From Chitinimonas viridis (lineage in GTDB: Bacteria; Pseudomonadota; Gammaproteobacteria; Burkholderiales; Chitinimonadaceae): 64,000 nucleotides of DNA. Positions 34,665-44,373 of this stretch are shown here, in pieces. Location of the stretch: assembly GCF_030409555.1 (NCBI RefSeq), contig NZ_JAUFPU010000009.1, positions 170,190 to 234,189 on the forward strand, read 5' to 3'. A program made the translations under genes and the position numbers. Within the stretch, counting starts at the first letter, position 1; the number at the start of each line of letters is the position of its first letter. The notes beneath the pieces are model-generated. The model was not told where the DNA came from, searched no databases, and saw nothing but the letters and a program-made list of their open reading frames with translations.

Positions 34665-37600
34665 TCAGCGGCCGCTGCCTGGTTGCTCGGCCACCTGCAG
34701 CTCAACCGGGCCATGCTTGCCATCGGCAGGCTTGACGAAGAAGCCTTTCAACCAGCTGACCATGTCATCGAGATAGGTGTAGAACACCGGCACCACGATC
34801 AGGGTCAGCAGGGTGGAGGTAATCACCCCGCCTATGATGGCGTGCGCCATCGGCGCCCGCGACTCCGACCCTTCGCCCAGAGCCAGGGCCAGCGGCAGCA
34901 TGCCGCCTATCATGGCAAAGGTGGTCATCAGGATGGGACGCAGGCGTACCCGACCCGACTCGACCACAGCGTCGAAGCGCGATTTGCCGTCCTCACGCAG
35001 GCGATTGACGAAGTCCAGCAGCAGGATGGCGTTCTTGGTAACCAGCCCCATCAACATGATGATGCCGATGATGGAGAACAGGTTGAGGGTGGAGCCCCAG
35101 ACCTTTAGTGCCAGGAATACCCCCAGCAGACTCAGTGGCATGGACATCATGATGGCCAGAGGCTGCAGGAAGCTGCCGAACTGCGAGGCCAGCACCAGGT
35201 AGATGAACACGGCGCCGATCAGCATGGCAATGCCGGCGTAGCCTGCCGATTCCAGCATGAACTCGTTGTCACCTTCCTGTACCTGACGGTAGCCCGGTGG
35301 CATCTGTATGCTCTCCAGCACCTTCTTCACTTCACCCTGCACCGAACCCACCGGCACGCCTTCGACTTCGGCGCTGATGGTGACGTTGCGGTACTGATCA
35401 CGCCGTTCGATCAAGGTCGATGTGCCGCTATCCTTGACCGAGGCTACCTGACCCAGGGGGATCATGATGGGTTGGCCGGTACGGGCATCCACATCGTGGC
35501 TGGAGATGGGTAGCTCAGCCAGATCCTCCGCGATGCGGCGATTGGACTTGGGCAATTTCAGTATCACGTCGTAGTTCTCACCGTCTGGCGACTTCCAGGT
35601 GGTGATTTCGTCGCCGGCAATCAGTGGGCGCAAGGCTTGTCCGATCTGGCCGACCGACAGCCCGACCTGGGCCGCCATCTCGCGGTTGACTTCAATATCG
35701 ATGGCCGGTTTTGCGGCCCGCAGCGAAGTCTGTACCTCGGTCAGATGAGGTATGCGCTTGAGGCGCTCAGCGATGGTTTCGGCAATGCGCTTGAGCTCAT
35801 TGAGATCCTTACCTTGCACCTGTATCTGTACCGGCGCGCCGCCGCCGCCGCCGCTAGGCCCACGCACGCTGCGTACTTCGATACCCGCGATACGCTCGAT
35901 ACGGGCACGGATGCGCTTGACCATTTCTTCCTGGCTCGCTTCACGCTCCTTCTTGCTGACCAGTTTGATATTGGATCGGATGATGTGCTTGTTGTTGCTG
36001 CCTATTGTGGTGTAGATCTCTTCGATTTCCTTGAACTCGGCCAGCGCGGCCTCTACCTGCATGGCCTTGCTGGTGCTGTAGTCTAGGGCAGTACCGATGG
36101 GGGTACGGAAATCTATGTAGACGCGGCTTTGATCGGACTTGGGCAAGAACTCGCCGCCCACCCAGCCCATGACAGGGAACATCAAGGCCACGATCACCGA
36201 CGACAGGCCGATCAGCGACACCACGAAGCGATGCGACCAGGTGGGCTTGCCCCTGAAGCCGGACATCACCCAGGCGCGTGCACGCGGGCGGGTGATCAGT
36301 GCCAGCAGCGTGATGGGGAAGGCCGCCACCGCAAGCAACAGCACCAGCCAGCGGGGCAGGGCAAAGCGGTGCTCACCCAAGGCCCAGCGTATGACCCGGC
36401 TGTAGAGCGCCGATACCTTGTCCATCCAGGCCTCGAAGCCATCCAGTATGCGGCCTAAGAAGCCCTTGTGGCGCATGCCGTGGGCGTGCGGATCGTGCCA
36501 TACCGAACTCAGCATGGGGTCGAGGGTAAACGACACCAGCATGGAGATCAGCACCGAGGCGCAGACAGCAATGCCGAACTGGTAGAAGAACTTGCCTATG
36601 ATGCCGCCCATGAAACCAACAGGCAGGAACACCGCCACGATGGTCAGCGTGGTGGCCAAAACGGCCAAGCCGATTTCCTGGGTGCCTTCCATCGATGCCT
36701 GGTAGTGCCCCTTGCCCATCTCTATGTGCCGCACGATGTTCTCGCGCACCACAATGGCATCGTCCACCAACAAGCCTATGCACAGCGACAGGGCCATCAG
36801 CGTCATCACGTTGAGCGAGAAGCCAAAGGCCTGCAGGAAGAAGAAGGTACCGATCAGGGCTACAGGCAAGGTCAGACCGGTAATCACGGTCGAGCGCCAC
36901 GAGCCAAGGAACAGCCAGACGATCAGGATGGTGAGCAGTGCGCCCTCGAACAGAGTGGCCTTCACATCAGCCAGGGAAGTACGTATACCCTTGGACGAGT
37001 CGTTGATCACCATCAGGCTCAAGCCTTCTGCCGCCAGCTCTTCGTTCAGCTTCTTGGTCATGGCCTTGACGCCATCAGTGACCTCGATGGTATTGGCGCC
37101 ATCCACCTTGCGAATGTCGATTGACAGGGCACGCTTGCCGTTCACCAGCGACAGGGAGGTTTCTTCCTCGGCGCCATCAATCACGGTCGCCACATCCCCC
37201 AGTACAATGACCTGACCATCACGACGGCTCAGGACCACATTGCGGAAATCCTCCGCATTCTTGATGCGGCCCTTGAGCTGAACCACCCGCTCGGTCTTGT
37301 CAAATTCGATGTTACCGACGGGTACTTCCTGGTTCTCGCTACGCAGTGCGCTGATCACCTGATCGGCCCCCACGCCCAGCGCCCGCATCTTCTGCGGGTC
37401 CAGCTCCACCCGTACCTGTCGGGCTACGCCGCCGACGATCTCGGCTGAGCCCACACCCTTGAGTGTCTGGAATTGCCGACGGACATACTGATCGGCCTTG
37501 ACCGTCATCTCCCGCATGGTCAGCTTATCGCTGGTCAAGGCTATCGAGATGGCGGCCTCATCATCACTACGCTCCTGAATGACCTGCGGCTCGGTGATCT

Positions 37601-37964
37601 CCTCGCGGAATTCGACCTTGGCCTCGTCGACTTTCTCGCGTACGTCACGCAAGGCTTTTTCGGTGTCTATGCTGAGCTCGAACTCGGCGACCACCACCGA
37701 CTGGCTGTTATAGGACGATGACGAAACATGTTTGATGCCCGACAAGGTCGCAATCTTCTCCTCTATGGGCCGAGAGATTTCGTTCTCGACGATTTCAGGC
37801 GATGCACCGGGGTAGCTGGTCACCACCACCACAAAGGGGAACTTCACGTCGGGCATTTCTTCGACGGGTAGTTTCCAGTAGGCGGCAAGGCCGAGCACCA
37901 CCAGCGCCACCATCATCATGGTGGCAAATACCGGGTTCTGGAGGCTGATACGGGTGAACCACAT
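34665..37964 (-). CDS. RND efflux pump, HAE1/AcrB family, with extra hydrophobic segment
   Basis: Inner-membrane proton-driven drug transporter, 1099 residues against 1049 for AcrB. Proton-relay aspartates are in [19 protein letters not shown] (TM4), and [19 protein letters not shown] and [22 protein letters not shown] are family signatures. The added length is mainly between the two halves (about residues 500-610): an amphipathic linker, a hydrophobic stretch [19 protein letters not shown], an Arg-rich loop, and only then the canonical TM7. It ends with a soluble tail. It follows the adaptor gene by 42 bases and belongs to the tetR-adaptor-pump operon. Substrate probably amphiphilic compounds. 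Confidence 0.94.
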   Translation of the reverse strand: MWFTRISLQNPVFATMMMVALVVLGLAAYWKLPVEEMPDVKFPFVVVVTSYPGASPEIVENEISRPIEEKIATLSGIKHVSSSSYNSQSVVVAEFELSIDTEKALRDVREKVDEAKVEFREEITEPQVIQERSDDEAAISIALTSDKLTMREMTVKADQYVRRQFQTLKGVGSAEIVGGVARQVRVELDPQKMRALGVGADQVISALRSENQEVPVGNIEFDKTERVVQLKGRIKNAEDFRNVVLSRRDGQVIVLGDVATVIDGAEEETSLSLVNGKRALSIDIRKVDGANTIEVTDGVKAMTKKLNEELAAEGLSLMVINDSSKGIRTSLADVKATLFEGALLTILIVWLFLGSWRSTVITGLTLPVALIGTFFFLQAFGFSLNVMTLMALSLCIGLLVDDAIVVRENIVRHIEMGKGHYQASMEGTQEIGLAVLATTLTIVAVFLPVGFMGGIIGKFFYQFGIAVCASVLISMLVSFTLDPMLSSVWHDPHAHGMRHKGFLGRILDGFEAWMDKVSALYSRVIRWALGEHRFALPRWLVLLLAVAAFPITLLALITRPRARAWVMSGFRGKPTWSHRFVVSLIGLSSVIVALMFPVMGWVGGEFLPKSDQSRVYIDFRTPIGTALDYSTSKAMQVEAALAEFKEIEEIYTTIGSNNKHIIRSNIKLVSKKEREASQEEMVKRIRARIERIAGIEVRSVRGPSGGGGGAPVQIQVQGKDLNELKRIAETIAERLKRIPHLTEVQTSLRAAKPAIDIEVNREMAAQVGLSVGQIGQALRPLIAGDEITTWKSPDGENYDVILKLPKSNRRIAEDLAELPISSHDVDARTGQPIMIPLGQVASVKDSGTSTLIERRDQYRNVTISAEVEGVPVGSVQGEVKKVLESIQMPPGYRQVQEGDNEFMLESAGYAGIAMLIGAVFIYLVLASQFGSFLQPLAIMMSMPLSLLGVFLALKVWGSTLNLFSIIGIIMLMGLVTKNAILLLDFVNRLREDGKSRFDAVVESGRVRLRPILMTTFAMIGGMLPLALALGEGSESRAPMAHAIIGGVITSTLLTLIVVPVFYTYLDDMVSWLKGFFVKPADGKHGPVELQVAEQPGSGR

Positions 37965-38006
37965 GGGTGGGGTTCCTTCCTTGATCTGGGATTAAGTGCA
38001 GGCAGG

Positions 38007-39188
38007 CTAGCTTTGCTTGCTGCTGGTAACCGGCTTGGCGGCCGGTTTATCGCTCTCGCCGGGCAACTTGACTTGCTGGCCGGGCTTGATGTTTTCCAGT
38101 TTGGCAATGATGACTTGCTGTCCTGCCTTGGTGCCGCTGGCAATGGCTGCTGTCTTGCTGAGCTGGTTGATCAAACCCAACTGCACCTTGCGTTCGACGA
38201 CCTTGCCGCCTTCAATCGTGTAGACGAAGGGCTGCTTGCTTTCCAGGCCGCGGATGGCGGACAGGGGCAGCATGTCGGTATCGCTGGCGGTGGCAACGGC
38301 CACTTCACCTTGGGCAAACATGCCGCCCTTGAGGATGCCGTCAGTGTTCTTCAGCCGCACATACACCGACACCATGCGGGTGCCGCTATCGGCCACAGGG
38401 GCAATACGCTCGACCCGGCCCTTGAACTGCTGGGTGGTGAAGCCTTCTATATGCAGGACGACATCCTGTGCAGGCTTGATCTGGGGTAGCGCAGCCATGG
38501 CGACCTTGGCCTCGAACTCCAGTTCGGCCAGATCGACCAGGCTGAACAGCTTCTGGCTAACGCCTACACGGGCGCCAGGCTCTATCGACCGCTCGGCGAT
38601 CACGCCGGAGAACGGTGCGCGCACGGTAGCGTCGCCCAGTGCTTTACGGGCGATGGCGACCTGTGCTTCCTCTGCCTTGACCTGGGCCAGTGCCACAGCG
38701 TATTGATTCTCGGCTGCATCGTGGCTATTGGGAGAGATGAAGTTCTGCTTGAGCAGATCGGCACTGCGGGCGCGATTCTTCTCCGCCAGCTTCAGTTCAG
38801 CACGGGTGCGGTCCAGGTTGGCCGAGCGGGCAATCAGCTGGTCATTCAGTTCACGGGTATCGAGCTTGGCCAGCATTTGGCCTGCCTTGACGGTTTCGCC
38901 AGGGCGCACCATGACCTCGGCCACTACGGCCTCGACATCAGACGACAGAACAGTCTGGCGCACGGCGCTCAGGCTGCCCGACAAGGGCACCGGTTGCTTC
39001 AACTCGCCGTGAGCGACGATAGCCAGGTCAGACGAGGACAGTTCGAATACCTTGGGGGCTTCGGACTTCTTCTGGCTGTCAGGCGCAGCACGGCCCGTCT
39101 GGGTAGCAACAATGCCGCCCAGGGTCAGCGCAGCGACGACGCCGATGACCAGGGTACGGCGATTAAAGCGGGGGCGGAGAGCTTGCAT
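38007..39188 (-). CDS. RND efflux periplasmic adaptor (AcrA/MexE-like)
   Basis: Membrane-fusion partner of the downstream RND pump, 393 residues. One N-terminal helix (about 17-35, TLVIGVVAALTLGGIVATQT), lipoyl halves (VLSSDVEAVVAEVMVRPGETV and TVRAPFSGVIAERSIEPGARV) and a coiled-coil hairpin between them; the C-terminus is Lys/Ser-rich. I chose ATG 39188: AGGAG lies seven bases upstream, whereas the frame start at 39206 is an unsupported TTG within that ribosome site. Four bases separate it from the tetR stop, so regulator and pump are cotranscribed. Confidence 0.93.
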   Translation of the reverse strand: MQALRPRFNRRTLVIGVVAALTLGGIVATQTGRAAPDSQKKSEAPKVFELSSSDLAIVAHGELKQPVPLSGSLSAVRQTVLSSDVEAVVAEVMVRPGETVKAGQMLAKLDTRELNDQLIARSANLDRTRAELKLAEKNRARSADLLKQNFISPNSHDAAENQYAVALAQVKAEEAQVAIARKALGDATVRAPFSGVIAERSIEPGARVGVSQKLFSLVDLAELEFEAKVAMAALPQIKPAQDVVLHIEGFTTQQFKGRVERIAPVADSGTRMVSVYVRLKNTDGILKGGMFAQGEVAVATASDTDMLPLSAIRGLESKQPFVYTIEGGKVVERKVQLGLINQLSKTAAIASGTKAGQQVIIAKLENIKPGQQVKLPGESDKPAAKPVTSSKQS

Positions 39189-39192
39189 GGCT

Positions 39193-40038
39193 TTACTCCT
39201 TCTCAATAGCAGGGGATGACGTGAATTCGGGAGCGGGAGCGAGGCCGTGCCAGAGCATGTCCACCATGCGCGGCATCAGGCTGTCGAGTTGTATACGCTC
39301 GGGGTTGACCAACCAGGCCATGATCAGACCGTCCATCAGGGCACTCCAGAAGATGGCCAGCAACTCTGGATCGGCCGGCGGCTGCTGGCCACGCAGCTGA
39401 TGCTGATGGGCAATGAGACCGGCCGACATACGCCAGGAATCCTGATAGGCCGTGGCCAGGCGGTTACGTACATCAGGGTCGCGCGCTTGGCCCATGAACT
39501 CCAGGAACAGGCGGGGCCAGTCCGGATCTTGCTTGACTCGGTCTACTACACCACCCAGTAGTTCCTTGAGGCCGTCCTTGGGGTCGGTATGGGCAGCATC
39601 ACGTGCCAGTGCGGCTGGCAGGTGCTCGTCGTATTCCTGCTGGAAGCGGCTGTCGAGCAGGGCAAAGAACAGATCGCTCTTGCTCTTGAAATGCCAGTAG
39701 ACGGCACCCTTGGTCAGGCCGGCATCGGCTGCCACTTCATCCAGCGATGCGCCAAGATAGCTCTTATTGGAAAATACCCGAGCGGCTGCATCCAGGATGC
39801 GATCACGGGTATCAACCAGTTCCGGCCCACCACCGTCCAGCAAGGCAGTGAACTCTTCCCGTGGGCCTAGCAATCGCTTGACGGTCTGCCAGGGGAGACC
39901 AGCTTCAGCCGCGATCTCGCCATAGTTCACCTCCGGTGCAGGGCGGGCCTGGCTCAGCTGGCGCAAGGCCGCAATAGCGCGTTGGCGCGCCTCGTGTATA
40001 TCCAGCTCGACAGCGGCAGGGGTGACAGATCGGTTCAA
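39193..40038 (-). CDS. TetR-family regulator with an added N-terminal helix-turn-helix
   Basis: Repressor of 281 residues heading the RND pump operon. The normal TetR DNA-binding domain is at about 77-123 (TRDRILDAAARVFSNKSYLG, then EVAADAGLTKGAVYWHFKSK). Before it, residues about 18-66 form a second HTH-like unit (EARQRAIAALRQLSQAR, then YGEIAAEAGLPWQTVKRLLG). The C-terminal part is ligand-binding. Start: ATG 40059 has no ribosome site and would put the operator inside the coding region; TTG 40038 has GGAG eight bases upstream, so I use it. The gene lies directly downstream of a good promoter and a palindrome at 40058-40071, consistent with autorepression. Confidence 0.88.
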   Translation of the reverse strand: MNRSVTPAAVELDIHEARQRAIAALRQLSQARPAPEVNYGEIAAEAGLPWQTVKRLLGPREEFTALLDGGGPELVDTRDRILDAAARVFSNKSYLGASLDEVAADAGLTKGAVYWHFKSKSDLFFALLDSRFQQEYDEHLPAALARDAAHTDPKDGLKELLGGVVDRVKQDPDWPRLFLEFMGQARDPDVRNRLATAYQDSWRMSAGLIAHQHQLRGQQPPADPELLAIFWSALMDGLIMAWLVNPERIQLDSLMPRMVDMLWHGLAPAPEFTSSPAIEKE

Positions 40039-40057
40039 GGCCGGTACTCCAATAAGC

Positions 40058-40099
40058 ATACTGATCGGTATTTTATGGTTTGATGTCCCGAAATGTAAA
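40058..40099 (-). promoter_or_regulatory. Promoter and operator of the tetR-RND operon
   Basis: On the minus strand, TTTACA (-35, plus-strand 40094-40099) and TAAAAT (-10, 40070-40075) each match consensus at five of six positions with an 18-base spacer. Immediately after the -10 lies the near-perfect 14-base palindrome ATACTGATCGGTAT (40058-40071, one mismatched pair), overlapping the likely start of transcription. This is the classical place for a TetR autorepression site. The repressor assignment is inferred from adjacency. Confidence 0.65.
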
Positions 40100-40260
40100 G
40101 CACCGCTTGGCAGTGCATGCCGAAATACCGGCCATTGCACGCTTGCGTGACAGATACCTACTGCAGGCGATAAGGCTGGGAGAAACCCTGTGCATCGCCA
40201 CCTATACTGCAATGTACAAGAATCGAATATATAAACAGTCTATTTGCCCGGATTGGACGG

Positions 40261-43200
40261 ATGCTTCCTGATACCACGCTCTCAGCACGCAGGCTGTGGA
40301 TGCGATTGTTTCTTCGCACTTTCGTGCCCTTGTTGCTTTTGGCGCTGCTGGCGACGCTTTGGCTTTGGCGTACGGAACGCGAGCAGGCACTGGAGGATCT
40401 TGCGCGGCAGGCAGATGTGCACTTGGCGGCAACCCAGCGTGACCTGTATGGGACAGTGACGGCGGCAGCGGTTGATTTGATGCTGCTGGCCAATGACCCC
40501 GAGCTCGCCATGCGGGTTGAGCGTCCCGCCTCGGAATGGGGTTCACATGCCGAGCACTTTCTCAGCTATCTCAGCTACAAGCCGGTTTATGACCAGATAC
40601 GACTGATTGACCTGCAAGGGCGCGAGCGATTGCGGGTCAACCTGAATCGCGGCTCCCCGATGGTCATGCCGGAAGAGGCCTTACAGGATAAATCCAATCG
40701 CGATTATTTCAGGGATAGCGTCGGGCTAGCACGGGGCCGTATCTACCTCTCCGGCCTGGATCTCAATATCGAGCATGGACAGATAGAACGGCCCTTCAAG
40801 CCCACACTGCGTCTCGCGACACCTTTCTATGATGCAAGCGGCGTCAAACGCGGTGTTCTGGTAGTCAACCTGCTGGCCAACCAGTTCCTGGAGAAGCTGG
40901 GCGAGGGCGGCGGCGGGCGCGTAGCCTTGCTCGATGCCGCCGGGCAATGGCTGCGTGGCGGGCAAGAGCATGACAACTTCGGTGCCATTACAGGTGAGGG
41001 CAGGTTGCTGAGCCAGTTACGCCCTGGTTTATGGACGGCCATCAGCAGCGGCACGGCTGGCTATTACCGGGATGAGGGAGGCCTATGGAGTTTTCGCAGG
41101 CTGACGCCAAACGACCCCGGTAGCCAGGCTGACCTGTTGCGTTTACGCCTGCCTTTTGCGACGGGCTCGGGGCCGCAGCATTGGTGGTTGCTCAATCATT
41201 ATGATGCTGCCGCATTGAAGCAGGCACAAGACGCTGCCATACGGTTGAGCCTGCTATTTGGTGGCGGTGCGCTGGCGCTGGCGCTGATCGCCGGAGTGCT
41301 GCTTGCCAGCAGCGCCTTGAAGGGTGAGGCACGGCAGGCGCGTGAGCAGGTATTCCTGGCCTTGCTGGAGCAGGCGCCGCTAGGCGTAGTGGTTCTGGAT
41401 CAGGCGGGCGAGGGGTATTTCTTCAACCACAACTGGGTCAGGCTCACAGGCATGAATCCAGCACTGGCCAAGGGCCAGGGCTGGTGGAGTTTGCTGGAGC
41501 AGGCAGACCAGGTGCGCCTGCAAGCGGTAATGGCAAAGTTTCTCGAGGACGGGGAGGCACCCAACCTGGAGATGCAGCTGCGCCTGGGCGATGGCAGCCG
41601 TCGCTGGGTATCCTGCATGGTATCGCAGGGCCCAGGGCCAATGCTACGAGCCATGGCCTGCATTCTGAGTTTTGCCGACATTCAGGCCAGCAAGGATCAC
41701 GAGGCGCAACTGGCCAATGCCTTGCAACTGGTTCAAGGGGTGGTGACGGGCAGCGGCGACCCTATCCTGGCACTGGATCGCAGCTTGCGCGTGACGCTGA
41801 CCAATCCCGCGCTGGGGCAGGCCTTTGGCGCCATGTACCGGGATGTGCCGGCCGTAGGAACGCAGCTATACGAATGGATGGCACGCTCCCCTGCAGACCA
41901 GACCAACCTGATGAACCAGTTTGCCCATGCCTTGCAAGGCAGGCAAACGCAGGTCCGCCTGACTCTGGGCCCATCGCGCCGGGTATTTGACGCCTCGTTT
42001 GCGCCACTGCGTGACGACGAAGGCAATCTCGATGGTGCCATCCTGTTTGCCCGTGATGTGACCGATATGGCCCGCATACAGGCGCGGGTTGCGCGTAGCG
42101 AAGAACTATTTCGCGCGGTGTTCAGTGGCAGCCTTGATGCGGTTTTCGTGCTTGAGGCTGTCAAGGACGAAACGGGCCGTATCGTCGATTTTCTCTATGT
42201 GGAAGCTAACCAGATCGGCCTGGGCGCAGTCGGCATGCAACGAGAAGCGTTTATTGGCAAGTTACAGTCACAGATCAATCCGGAAGCCCGCGAGCTTGGC
42301 TATTTCGACCGTTACGTCAGGGCCATGGAGTCGGGCGAGCCCTTTGTCGAAGAGGACTACCTGCAGCATGCCGGCCTCAAGCCTGGCTGGTATGAGAACC
42401 GGGTGGTGCCCATGGGGTGGGGCATTACCCTGACCAGCCGCAATATCACGGCCCGCAAGCAGGCGGCGCTGGATTTGGCCAGTAGCGAGGCCTTGCAGCG
42501 CAATATCCTGGATTCGGCCCCGTATATGATCGCGGCGACCGATGCCAGCGGCAAGATCAGTCTGCTCAATCGCGCGGGCGAGCAGATGTTGGGTTACGCC
42601 GCTGACGAACTGATAGGACGCGCCACTCCCATGCTGTTCCATGAGCCGGCTAATATGAGTCGGATGGCTGCCCAGCTTAGCCAGGAGCTGGGGCGCACCA
42701 TACAGCCGGATGCCAGCCTGTTCGAGGCAGTCTCGCTACTCTCCACCGATGGTGTCAGTACTCGGGAGTGGACCTATGTCGCCAAGGATGGCCGACATAT
42801 ACCGGTACTGCTGACGCTGACCGTCAGGCGTGATGCCGAGGGCAGGGCGCTGGGCACCATGGGTATCGCCTACGACATCAGCGAGCAGAAGCGGTTGGAG
42901 GAAGAGCGGGACAGGCTGCATGCCGTGGTCGAGGTATTGCCCGACATGGTGGGCATGAGTGACCTTGATGGGCAGTTGATCTATCTGAACCAAGCGGGAC
43001 GGCGTATGCGGGGTATCGCGCCAGAGGCTTCGCTGGAAGGCATTACCATCCGTTTGGGTTGGGCTGAATGGGCCTACCAACTGATCAGCCGCGTGGGCTT
43101 GCCGCAGGCGCTGGAGGGCAGGCCATGGAGTGGCGATACCCAGATGATCCTGCCCGATGGCCGCACACTGGAAACGCGACAACTGATAGTGGCGCCCCGC

Positions 43201-44274
43201 ATGGGCGGAAGAGAGCCGAACTTCACCGCGACCATCGTGCACGATCTGACTGAGATGCGTGCCATGGAAGCCAAGATGATAGAGGACGAAGCCACCCTCA
43301 ATTCAGTCCTGGAGAGCGTGCAGGACGCCATCGTGGTGCTGGACGACAATGCGATTGTCCAGGCACTCAACCCTGCGGTCAGCTCAGTGTTCGGCTATGG
43401 CCTGCACAAGGTCATGGGGCGAGAGATATTCATGCTGTTGCCGCAGGTGCTGTCCGAGCAGTATCGCAACAGCTTCCGCCAGTATATCGAGACAGGTACC
43501 CACAGCGGCAAGGTGATCGGGCAACGGGTCGAGGTCGATGGTCAGCGCGCCGATGGCAGCTCCTTCCCGTTGGAATTGACTATCAGCGAGGTAAAGCTGG
43601 GTGATAAGCGGCTGTTTACCTGTGTGATGCGCGATATTTCGCAGCGCAAGGCATTTGAAGAGAAATTGCTGGAAAATATCGACGAGCTGCAGGCCACCCA
43701 GGACGCGCTCAATGCGGCCAATGAGCAATTGATGGACGCCAATATGGAGCTGGGCCGCATGGCCCAGCAGGATGGGCTGACCGGGGTGGGTAATCGGCGG
43801 GCATTTGATCAGCGGCTCCGGGCCGAGTGGGGGCGTGCAGCCCGTAGCGGCAAGGCCTTGGCCTTGCTCATGATAGACGTGGATCATTTCAAGAAATACA
43901 ACGATGGCTACGGTCACCAGCTGGGTGACGAATGCCTGCGCAAGGTGGCCGAGATACTGCGCGGCGCGGTCACCCGCGCCAGCGATTTTACGGCCCGTTA
44001 CGGCGGCGAGGAGTTCGCCATCCTGTTGCCCGATACCGATGAGGCCGGTGCCATGGAGGTGGCGGTACATATCCGGCTCAGGCTGGCCGAGGCGGCCATC
44101 CCTCATGCCTTCTCGCTGACCAGCCCGCATGTGACGGTCAGCATAGGCTTGGCCTCGGTCGTACCCTTGCTGGGGGTGGCGCCAGACCATCTGGTGGCCG
44201 GGGCAGACCGTGCGCTCTACCGTGCCAAGGATGCGGGGCGGAACAGGGCGGTGGGGGTGTCTTCTCCGGCATGA
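40261..44274 (+). CDS. Diguanylate cyclase with periplasmic sensor and six PAS domains
   Basis: Membrane-bound c-di-GMP synthase of 1337 residues. A TM helix (about 20-37) and a second (about 335-355) enclose a periplasmic region of about 290 residues likely to be a double Cache sensor. Six PAS-like units follow, at about 370-480, 495-610, 615-735, 745-880, 885-1000 and 1010-1130. A helical linker leads to the GGDEF domain, with active-site GGEEF at 1248-1252 and an inhibitory RxxD (RASD) five residues before it, so the enzyme should be active and feedback-inhibited. No EAL domain. ATG 40261 lies close to GGACGG; ATG 40300 is an alternative. Divergent from tetR. Confidence 0.93.
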   Translation: MLPDTTLSARRLWMRLFLRTFVPLLLLALLATLWLWRTEREQALEDLARQADVHLAATQRDLYGTVTAAAVDLMLLANDPELAMRVERPASEWGSHAEHFLSYLSYKPVYDQIRLIDLQGRERLRVNLNRGSPMVMPEEALQDKSNRDYFRDSVGLARGRIYLSGLDLNIEHGQIERPFKPTLRLATPFYDASGVKRGVLVVNLLANQFLEKLGEGGGGRVALLDAAGQWLRGGQEHDNFGAITGEGRLLSQLRPGLWTAISSGTAGYYRDEGGLWSFRRLTPNDPGSQADLLRLRLPFATGSGPQHWWLLNHYDAAALKQAQDAAIRLSLLFGGGALALALIAGVLLASSALKGEARQAREQVFLALLEQAPLGVVVLDQAGEGYFFNHNWVRLTGMNPALAKGQGWWSLLEQADQVRLQAVMAKFLEDGEAPNLEMQLRLGDGSRRWVSCMVSQGPGPMLRAMACILSFADIQASKDHEAQLANALQLVQGVVTGSGDPILALDRSLRVTLTNPALGQAFGAMYRDVPAVGTQLYEWMARSPADQTNLMNQFAHALQGRQTQVRLTLGPSRRVFDASFAPLRDDEGNLDGAILFARDVTDMARIQARVARSEELFRAVFSGSLDAVFVLEAVKDETGRIVDFLYVEANQIGLGAVGMQREAFIGKLQSQINPEARELGYFDRYVRAMESGEPFVEEDYLQHAGLKPGWYENRVVPMGWGITLTSRNITARKQAALDLASSEALQRNILDSAPYMIAATDASGKISLLNRAGEQMLGYAADELIGRATPMLFHEPANMSRMAAQLSQELGRTIQPDASLFEAVSLLSTDGVSTREWTYVAKDGRHIPVLLTLTVRRDAEGRALGTMGIAYDISEQKRLEEERDRLHAVVEVLPDMVGMSDLDGQLIYLNQAGRRMRGIAPEASLEGITIRLGWAEWAYQLISRVGLPQALEGRPWSGDTQMILPDGRTLETRQLIVAPRMGGREPNFTATIVHDLTEMRAMEAKMIEDEATLNSVLESVQDAIVVLDDNAIVQALNPAVSSVFGYGLHKVMGREIFMLLPQVLSEQYRNSFRQYIETGTHSGKVIGQRVEVDGQRADGSSFPLELTISEVKLGDKRLFTCVMRDISQRKAFEEKLLENIDELQATQDALNAANEQLMDANMELGRMAQQDGLTGVGNRRAFDQRLRAEWGRAARSGKALALLMIDVDHFKKYNDGYGHQLGDECLRKVAEILRGAVTRASDFTARYGGEEFAILLPDTDEAGAMEVAVHIRLRLAEAAIPHAFSLTSPHVTVSIGLASVVPLLGVAPDHLVAGADRALYRAKDAGRNRAVGVSSPA

Positions 44275-44373
44275 GGCGGCCGGCGCAAAGCTTTGGCACC
44301 GTACTGTCATCTGGCTGAGATAAACCAGGCCTAGTCTGGCGTGTGTCTATCTTGCTGAAACCAGAGGCCTGGC

